The notes under the pieces are model-generated. The model saw nothing but the letters and a program-made list of their open reading frames with translations. It searched no databases and was not told the DNA's origin. From NCBI GenBank assembly GCA_028583605.1, contig CM053329.1, positions 13,426,001 through 13,490,000 of the forward strand: 64,000 bases of DNA, given 5' to 3'. Shown here piece by piece: positions 1-9,900 of the stretch. This DNA comes from Dastarcus helophoroides. Its lineage: Eukaryota > Arthropoda > Insecta > Coleoptera > Bothrideridae. The first letter of the stretch is position 1, and every line of letters starts with the position of its first letter. The translations under genes were made by a program, and so were the position numbers.

Positions 1-494
1 TGGAAGAAAACCAGCTGAGAGAAGAACAAAAAAAAGACTATTGGAATGAAGAACAAAAGGTAGACCAAAAAATACAAGATCGAGAACAATTAGAAGAAGG
101 AGACCAGTTGGGAAAAGAACCACAAAAGTAGTTGTAAAAACAACTAAATCAACTGCAACTAAAGGGAGAGCATCTGGAAGAAGATTTAAGAAATCGTTTG
201 AGATAGCAAGGTGGGGAGCAACTGAAATAAAACCAAGAAGACCAGATGGAAGAAAAACAAGAGCGAAAAAGGCTGGAAAAAGAACAAGGAACTCAGCTGC
301 AAGAGCAAGAAGAATAGCTATAAGAAAAACAAGTAAATCAGATGGAATAGCAATCAAGAAAGCAGCTGGAAAAAACACGATCAGCTGTAGAAGAAGAGAC
401 TACGCGCCACACAGAAGAGGACGATCAGCAGATGTCGACCTCTTCCAAAATTTCAAAACTTCCCCCAAGACAGAACAAAATCCAATCCACTTAC
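1..494 (+). repeat. Purine-rich intronic sequence with a decayed Gln/Glu-rich frame
   Basis: This is Vps34 intron sequence rich in GAAGAA, CAAGAA and AACAGCTG-like words. One plus-strand frame, starting at base 3, reads Gln/Glu/Lys-rich coiled-coil-like peptide through about base 420 (for example EENQLREEQKKD and QEDQMEEKQERKR). It is broken by seven stops, all TAG or TAA and no TGA, each one transition away from a Gln codon. It could be a decayed coding fragment or a minisatellite with a 3-base period. I do not assign a function. Confidence 0.5.
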
Positions 495-948
495 CTTCCT
501 GAATACTCTTGAAGTTTTCGTACTTTAGTGCTTGCACCAGCTGCAGCAAGTACAAAAGGATATCCTCGTCCGGCGCCTGCTGCAGCCTGGAAATCGCGTA
601 CCTACGCACGGCCGGATGCGTAAAATTATTACTCAACAACTCGAGGGCGTCCTCCACGTCCATCGGCGTCCAAATCTCCATCATGTAGAGCGCCTGGCCC
701 ACTTCGTTCGGTTGGGTCCAATTGACGCATTTCAGGAACTTGGTGAGCGCCTTCTTTTGGTTGCTCAGATAGAAGCGGAATTTCCAAACGTGATCCTGTT
801 CTTCGTTGGAGAGCGGTTTCGTGGGAGGGTAGGAGACGATGGCGTTTAAGATGTCTCTAACGGTGGCGTTCGGTTTGGCGTCTTTGTCGCAGTGACCGCT
901 TCGGAGCGATCTCGCCAATTTGTGATGTTTTCGTTCGACGAGGTTTTC
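495..948 (-). CDS. Vps34: Vps34 coding exon 6 (helical PIK domain)
   Basis: This exon starts after the acceptor TTTCAACCAG with [18 protein letters not shown] and ends [12 protein letters not shown] plus one base of a split Gly codon, before donor GTAAGT at 494-489. It is 151 codons plus one base, so the next exon, beyond the left edge, must start in phase 1. It carries the hallmark PPTKPLS and [15 protein letters not shown] segments of the class III helical domain. Confidence 0.95.
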
Positions 949-3900
949 CTGGTTGAAACAGGAGGAGAAATAAGTGCCAGCGGCACATTATGCAAACGGG
1001 AAGCCAAAGTGAAGTAATGGATTATTCTACTTACATGAAACATTATAAATGTAAATTGCGACGTGTATGTAAAAACGAGAGAATCTATGTTTATAAGACG
1101 ACATGTTTATAAGCTGATTAACGCGTTTATATCAAAACAGAACCTCGCGCTTTGTGTGATAAGTCATTTTAAGTTAATCTGATAAAATATTCGTGTACTC
1201 GTTATTTACTTGCTGTATAAGAATGCGGTATTTGTTAATAAACAATGTTGAAGTAATGCGGTAAATACGAGGAGCATCGCATCCAAAACTTTTGTTTTGA
1301 AACAGTTTTGTATTTTGTCTGTTTTACGATGTTTACCTTGAGGATTTCCTGGTCGGGGACCGTAACAATATCGGCTTGAGCCCTAAAAGTGTAAACATCT
1401 TCCCCATTCAGTTCGAAGTAGACTATGTAGTGAGGGACGCCATCTACGGATAAAGTGGGGAACTCGATCATGAGATATAAGTAATCAGAGGAACGTTTTT
1501 CTCTTTCGTTGATTTGCTCCAACTCTCTAAATGTTAGTCTATCTAACCAATCAACCTAGAAATAAAATAGTGCAACTTGTAATTTACTTGCTTGGTTTTG
1601 AGGAATTTGATACACAAATTTTGTCCCCTGAAACCAAGAAAGATTAAAAAACACAAAAATAGTTACTCTAACGCGTTAGAACAAGATTTGTATATCAACT
1701 TTTGAAAATAACCAAGCACCAGTCCGTTCCAGAAAAAAACATTGAAGGAATTTGTAAATACGTAAAAAATAAAGCGAAATTCAAGTTACTGAGGAGGTCA
1801 AAGTTCGAAAATGATAAAAAAAATCGTTTTTATAATTGACATCTTAGAATAAAAACAAAAATTGAATGGGTAAACTTGATATGTTTAGAAAAAAAAGTAG
1901 AATGGAAAAGCCAGCGAGCTTGAATTTGAAATTTCCAGAAATTTTGAAATTAAAGTAATGATTTCGAACAGGGCTTCGAACCACTATGTTTTTCGTTCCG
2001 GTTTTCGGTGTTCGTTTCAGCAAAAAAATTACATCGTTCAGTTTCGGTTTTCGTTCCGACAAAAATAACGGTTTTTTTCGGTTTTCGGCTCAGTTCCAGG
2101 TTCATTTTTAAAAGTCTTTAAAAATTGATTTTTGGACATAATTTAGAAAATGCGATGTCTTTTTTACTTTAATATTACAACCTTGCTTAAAATTGAAGGA
2201 AAATATGTTATATTTTTCAAGTTTAAAATTTGTATGGTGAAACTCTGAATTTTTAGTTCAATTTGAGTTCAAATTTTAAGAAAAACCTAAAGTTTATAAA
2301 AAACTAAATCGGAATTTCGTGTTTAGATATTTCAAATTTAAACTCGGAATTTTCATAAAAATCCTAAATTATATACCCTAGAGTTAAAAACTTCTAGGAC
2401 TTTGGCGATTAAAATCGAAAATTTGAGAGACCTTTTTCTTTCATAATTTTGGTTCTCTATCGAAGTTTTGACTTTTGATTCGCTTTTTCTAATAAAATTG
2501 ATTTTTACTGTTTCGACTGTGTTTTCTAGAACTGTCGATTAAAAAGATCAAATTAAAAAAATAAACGAAAATAAAAAAGACCAACCACAATTTCAAAAAA
2601 AGAACTTCAAATTTATTTCAAAAAAGAGTTTTTAAATTTTCTACCCTAATTAAGTCTTGACTTTAAACCCAAATTTTGTTCCTGAAAATGTTGCTGAGAA
2701 CTTCGAAATTTCCAAAAAAAGTAAAATTTTTCGAAAGTTTGGTTTAATGTATTTAGCTTTTTTCGATATTTTAACTTTTTTCTTTTGAGGTTTTAAATTT
2801 AAACTTGTAGATACTATTCATTATTAATTTTTCTAAAATTTCGACTTTAAACAAAATTTAGTCTTTCCCTTTCTCTAGCAATCTCTTAACCCTTTTTATC
2901 GACATGCTGACTTTTATTCTTTAATTATAGACATTTTTCTCGAAATTATGAGTTGAGACTTGAACTATAAGAAATTGGCAAATATAAATTTAAATTTGGA
3001 ATAGTTTTTTAATCTTTCTTGGTTTCGTGGACAAATTTGTATTTCAATTTTTGAAGATAACCAAGGACCAGTCCGTTCCACCAAAAAAATTTAAAAAAAT
3101 AGATATTTTCAACGAAGGTCGATAATTTGAAAACGATTTTCAAAAAAGCCAAGCTTTTGAAGGAAGTTGAAATTGTCATGAAAATTGAAATTTTCAAGAG
3201 ATTTGAAAAAAACTCGGAGATTTTAAAAAAAGGTCCAACAAAGGTTCAAATGTTCAAATTTTTAAAGCTATATTTTCAAAAGACAAAATTTTCAACAAAT
3301 CGAAATATAAAGAGAGAGTCGAAGTTTGAAAAAATATAGAACTTTTCAAATATTCTACTTTTCCAAAGGCGTCGTTTTTAAAAAAATATTCATATTTTCA
3401 AAAAAATCAAAGCTTCGAGGTTGAAGTCAAATATTTTAAAATTAATTCGTAATGTTTCAATAAAGTCGAGATTTTTAGCGAAAGTCGAAGCTTTCAAAAA
3501 ACCAGAATTTTGATGGAATTTTCAAAATAGCCGAAATTTTGAAGGAAGCTGAAATTGTCATAGAAATGAAGTTTTTTTAAAAAAAAACTCAACGAAAAGA
3601 GCTGATTTTTGAAATTATCAAAAGGTCCTAATTTTTAAAAAATGGAGAAATTTTGAAAAAGTCTTTTGAAAAAGTCAGAGATTTAAAAAAAAGGTTATGA
3701 TTTTCAACAAAGATTCAAATTTTCAAATAAAGAATATTTTTAAACTAGTTTTTGAAATAACAAAATGTTCACGAAGTTAAAATATCAAGAAAGTGAAATT
3801 TTGAAAAAATATAGAAATTTTCGAATATTCATTCATATTTTGAAAGTCGTCGTTTTGAAAAACAGTCCATATTTTGAAAAAATCGAGATTTTGAAAGTCA

Positions 3901-6900
3901 AAAATTTTAAAATGAATTCGTAATTTTTCAATAAAGTCGAGATTCTTTACGAAAGTCTAAACTTTCAAAAAATCAGAATTTCAAGAAAATCACAATTTTG
4001 AATACATAGAATTTTCAAAAAGGCTGAAATTTTGAAAGATGTTGAAATTGTCGTAAAAATCGAAATTTTTCAAAAAAGTGCTATATTTTCAAAAGACAAA
4101 AATTTTCAACAAATCGAAAAATAAAGAGAGTCGCAGTTTGAAAAAATACAGAACTTTTCAAATATTCTCCTTTTCGAAAGGCGCCGTTTTTAAAAAATCA
4201 TTTTCAAATAAGGAATATTTTAAAACTAGTTTTTGAAAAAACAAAATGTTCACGAAGTTAAAATATTAAGAAAGAGTGAAATTTTGAAAAAATATAGAAA
4301 TTTTCAAATATTCATTCATATTTTGAAAGTCGTCGTTTTGAAAAAAAGTCCATATTTTCAAAAAAATCGAAAATTTGAAAGTCAAAAATTTTAAAATAAA
4401 CTCTTAATTTTTCAATAAAGTCGAGATTCTTTACGGAAGTCTAAACTTTCAAAAAATCAGAATTTCAAGAAAATCACAATTTTGAATATATGGAATTTTC
4501 AAAAAAGCTGAAATTTTGAAAGATGTTGAAATTGTCGTAAAAAACGAATTTTTTTAAAAAAGTGCAAAATTTTCTAAAAATTTCCAAATTTTCAAAAAGT
4601 CGAAGTTTTCAAAAAATTCGAAATTAAGGAAAAGTGGAATTTGAAAATAGATAGTTTGAAAAAGGTCGAATTCCTCAAAAAAATCAAAATCTTAAAAAAA
4701 GTCAAATTCTTAAAAAAGGGAAAATTTTCGAATTTTCGAAAGTTAAAAAACCAAATTTTCACAAAAGTCCAAATTTTTAATTTCTAAAATAGATTTACAA
4801 AAAAAATCAAACATCAAAAAAATTTCCAAATTTAAAAGTCAAAGCTAGACATTTTTAAAGAGGGCCGAAATTTTTAAAAAGGTTCCAATTTTTAGATTCT
4901 AAAAAGGTCCAGAGCCAACACTTCGAAATTTAAAACTGAAACGATTAAAATTGTTAATGAAAGTCGAAATTATGAAAGGGTCGTAATTTTTAGAAAATTG
5001 AGAAATTTTGAAGAAAGTCGAGGATTTTAAAAAATGTTTAGATTTTCAATAAAGTCGCCTGTGATTGTTTTAGTACTTACTTGTCGGAACATTTATTAGC
5101 ATTCGAGTTGGATATACCAAACTGACGAGATCTAACAAGATCGAAACCGGTATTTGGTTTCCAAACTTCGAATCTAATAAATGTTCAAACCTATTGGTCT
5201 GTGCATTATAGAATCTTTCAATAAAGGTCCAAATTCCTATATAAAGAATTTTTTAAAGCTACATTTTCAAAAAACTAAACCTTCAAAAAGTCGAAATATC
5301 AAAAAAGAGTCAAATTTCCAAAAAATATAGATTTTCAAATATTCAACATTTCTTAAGTCGCCGTTTTGAAAAAAAAACAATATTTTCAAAAAATCGAAAT
5401 TTTGAAATGTCTTAAATTTTTAAAATAAATTCATAATTTTTCAACGAAGACGAGATTTTTAACGAACGTCGAAATTCTCAAAAAAAACAAAACTTCAAGA
5501 AAATCGAAATTTTGAATAGATGGAAATTTTAAAATAGCCTAAATTTTTAAGGAAACTAAAATTGTCATGAAAAACGAAATTTTCAAAAAAATCAGCAATT
5601 TTCCAAAAAAGTCAAAATTTTCGAAGAAAAGCTGAATTTTTCAAAAAAGTGCCAAATTTTTTTAAAAAAATCCAAATTTTCAAAAATTGGAAGTTTTCAA
5701 AAAATTCGAAATTAAGAAAAAGTCGAATTTTAAAAATAGGTAATTTGAAAGAGTCGAATTCTTCAAAAAAAAAAACGTAATCTTTAAAAAAAGCTAAAAT
5801 CTTTAAAAAAGGTCAAATTTTAAAAGAGGGGAATTTTCAGGACTCGAAATTTTGGGATTAATTTTGAAAAATCGTTTGTCAAACATTAAAATTGTTTTTC
5901 CTCAAAATTTAGACTTTTCAAAAATGTTGTCTTTTTTCTTGAAATTTGAATATTCTTTCGCAATTTTAAATATAAATATCCAAAATAAAAATTAACATAA
6001 AATTTCAAGTTACCACGATTTTTTCTCGAAATTCTGACTTTCTGAAAATTATTTCGACTTTTTCTGGAAATTCGACTTTATTTTGACGATTTCGACTTTT
6101 ATGGAATATTAAACTCCAAAAACTTTGGCTTTTTAAAAAATCACATTTCAATATGTTCCCTGATTTAAAGTTTTGACCTTTTAAATTTCGATTCTTTTTC
6201 GAAATTTAGAGTTTTTGTAAATTTCGTCTTTTTCTTAAAATTTCGAGTTTTTGTAAATTTTGACTTTTTCTCGTGTTTCTTTCGAAATGTAGACTTTTTG
6301 AAAACTACTTTGATTTTTTTCTAAAGAATCAGACTTTCTAAAAAAATTTTGGATTTTATAAAGTTCCGATTTTTGAAAATTTCAACAAAGGATTATTTCG
6401 ACTTTTCTGTAAATTTTTGAATGTTTAAACATTGAAATTTAAAAATTTTAAGTTTTTCTCATTTTTTTTTTCAAAATGTTGACCTTTTTTTTAAGTTTAA
6501 TCCACTCGCAAAGGGTAATCCCATTGTGCTTTCAAAGCTCTGCAAGCAGGATGCGGAAACAAAGATAGATGGCGATGAACCGCCTTCTTAAACAAGGATA
6601 GGTTGTAATTTTTGGGGAAAACTCCTTTCGGTAACAAGTTCCATAACTTGGAAGTTCTATAGAAAAAAGAGCCTCCGTAGACAGAAGTCCTCACTGTATC
6701 AAGCTGAGAATTACTTCAACTTTCTACTGAGGAATTCGATTTTTTTACATTTTGACTTTTTTCGAAATTACGACTATTTTGCAAATTTCGAATCTGAATA
6801 TTTTGGCTTTTTCAAAATAACATTTTAAATTTTTCACTGTTTCTAAATTTGAAATTTTGTTGTTGAAAATTTCGACTTTTTCTCTCGAATTTTGTGTCTT

Positions 6901-9900
6901 TTTTTGTGTAAATTTCAATTTCGTAATTTCTTTCTCAAAATGTCGGTTTTCTGAAAATTATTTCGACTTCTTTTGAAAATTTCGACTCTTGGTTTTTTTT
7001 TGGCGAAATTTTGGTTTTCTGTAAATCATTTTGATATGAAAAAAAAATTCAACTTTTTTTGAACATTTCGACTCGTTTTGAAAACTTCGACTTTTTCTGT
7101 AATTTCGACTTTTTTTTGGAAATATCGACTTCTTTTAAAAACTTTGACTTTTGTTGAAATTTCGACTTTTGTTGAAATTTCCACTTTTTTGAAATTTCGA
7201 CTTTTTTGAAAATATCGACTTTGAAAATTTTGCCTTACTGAAAATTACAAAATTTCGAAATTTGGACTTTTCGTGAAACTTCCAACTTCAAAATTTCTCG
7301 AAATTTTGGCTTTTTTGTACACTTCGCCTTTTTCACAAAACTTTTTTTTTTAATTCCAACTCTTTTTTCTAGAAATGTCGACTTTTTGTAAAGTATTTCG
7401 ACTAATTTCTAAAAAATACGACTTTTTTTTTAATTTCAATTTTTTTTAAATATTCTACTATTTGTTGCTTGAATATGACATTTCAAAATTTTCACTGTTT
7501 CTAAATATCGACTTTTTGTGAAAATTTCGACTTCAAAATTTCAACTTTTTACTGAAATCTCTTTTTTCATTTTTTTTCTCTCGAAAATAAATTATTTCGA
7601 TTTTTTAATAAAGAATTTGACATTTTTGAAAATTTCGACTTTGAGTATATTCACTTATTGAAAATTACGAAATTTCAAAATTGGGACTTTGTCGTGAAAC
7701 TTCCAACTTCAAAATTTCGACTTCTTTTCGAAATGTGGGCCCTTTTTTGTAAATTTCGACTTTTTCCTAAATCTTTTTCCTGAAAATGTTGTCTTTCTGA
7801 AAACTATTTTGACTTTTTATGAAGAATTCGACTTTTTCTGTAAATTTCACCTTTTTTGAAAACTTCGACCTAAATTGTGGCTTTTTGAAAATTACACATG
7901 TCAAAATTTTCTAGTTTCTAAATCTTGACTTTTTTGGGAAAATATCGAATTTTGATCAGATTTTTTTTTCTCGCAATGTTGGTTTTCTGTAAATTATTTC
8001 GATTTTTTTTTATAAAGAATTCAACTTTTATAAAAATTACGAATTTTTTTGAAAATTACGACTTTTTTTAAAAACTTCCACTTGTCTTTACGTTCAAAAT
8101 TTTCATCGTTTTCAAATTTTGACATTTTTGTGAAAATTTCAACTTCAAAATTTCGACTTTTTCTCGAAATTTTGACTCGATTATTCTCAAACCCTTTTTC
8201 TGGAAAAGTTGTCATTCCTGAATTTTTTTGAAAACTTCGACTTTCAAATGTTTAGCTTTTAAAAATTAACTGTTCCAAATTTCCAGTTTTTGAAATTTTG
8301 ACACTTTTGTGAAAATTTAGACTTCAAAATTTCGACTTTTTCTCTTGACTTTTTTGGAATTTCGATTTTTTCTCAAATATTCTTTCTGGAAATGTCTTTT
8401 TGTAACTTATTTCGATGTATTTTTGAAGAACTCGACTTTTCTTTAAAAATTCCTATTTTCTTGAAATTTCCAACTTTTTTTGACAATTTCTATCTTTAAA
8501 GATTTTGGCTTTTTAAAAAATACGACATTCCAAAATTTCTGGTTTCCAAATTTTGATTTTCTTATGAAAATTTGGACTTCAGAATTTCGAAGCTTCCTCG
8601 AAATTTTGACAAAATTTCGATTTATTTCTCGAAAACTATGACTTTTTTGTAAATTTCAACTTAACTCATTTTTTTGAATTCCCATTCATTATAAAAATTT
8701 TGAAAATTTGGGTTTTTAAAAACATTTGTTGAAAATTTCGTCTTTTCAAAAATTTCGACTTCAAAATTTTAAATTCCCAATTTTCCTACAAATTTTTACT
8801 TTTTCTTTAAATTTTAACTTTTTGTAAATTTTGATTGCCTTTAAAAAGTCCCTATATTTTTTTATCAATTTATACTTTTTTAAAAATATTGACTTTTTTG
8901 AAAATATTGGCTTTTTTAAAAATTGTGTCTTTTTTTTAAAATCGTTACTCTTTTAAAAGCTTCATATTTTTCAAATTTTGATTTTAAAAACTTCGATTTT
9001 TCCGAAAATTTGAACTTTTTTTTCCACATTTCGAAATTTCATACTTTTCATTTTTTTTCAAAATTCCCATTTTTTTAAACATTTCCACTTTTTCTCTAAA
9101 GTCTAACAAAAACTTCGATTCTTTAGAGAAAACTTATTTATTTTGAAAATATCGACTTATTTCAAAATTTGGATTTTGTTTTATTTCTTTTGAAAAAACG
9201 ACTTTTTTTGAAAATTTCTACCTTTTCAACATTTGGAGCTTGCAAAATTTTTACTTTTTTAAAATTACGACTTTTTCCATATTTCCTTTTGACATTTTCA
9301 ATTATTGTCTAAATTTCGACATTTTTGATAAAATAAATTTAGCTTCTTTGAAAATTTAGACTATTTTGAAAATTCTAATTTTTCTTTAATTTGGAAATTT
9401 GAAAAATTCAGACTTTATTAAATTTTGAGTTTTTTTCAAAATTTGGATGTTTAATCCAAATATTTAATTCTTTTTTTGTCAACATTTTCGCATTAAAAGC
9501 GTTTCGTTGCTTTGTTTATTTTTTACATCGAAACAAACTTAGTACGAAACTAGGTAATGTAGATTTTTTTGTTAGTTTGTTGTTGAAATATTAAGAACAG
9601 AAAATTTCGAAATTTATAGAAACAAAAATCAATAAAATAATAAAAAAACAAAAATTGCAATCTTAATTATTTTGAAACGTTAAAACTTCGAGACCAAATC
9701 GTATTTTCAAAGTTAAAGATAAAGTTTCATGAAAACTTAATTAATAACACAATGAATTTATAATAATGAATATTAGTTAAAGTTGTACAATTTGTGGTAC
9801 AAGAATAATTAATTATTGGGTGAAACCTACCCCAAATATGTAAAAATTTAACATAACTGAAATTGAAAGATAAAAATAAAAATGGGGAGTGGTAAAGATA

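Larger units (their letters stand above)
2050..5865. repeat. Degenerate AAATTTCGAC-type array, mostly in AAAGTCGAAATTTT orientation
   Basis: This is long low-complexity sequence in the Vps34 intron. From about 3100 it is dominated on the plus strand by words such as AAAGTCGAAATTTTGAAAAA. Blocks of 100-300 bases recur with small changes (for example around 3720-4060 and 4200-4540). It holds no gene. A foldback family 1 fragment sits at 3005-3083 and a family 2 copy at 5087-5216. Confidence 0.8.

Noticed and set aside
532..849. Plus-strand 105-residue frame opposite Vps34 exon 6
   Set aside because: It is an antisense shadow of a strongly conserved exon.
1844..2062. 72-residue minus-strand frame in the Vps34 intron
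   Set aside because: It is Phe/Lys/Ser-rich, overlaps repeat words such as GTTTTCGGTT, and has no splice context joining it to Vps34.
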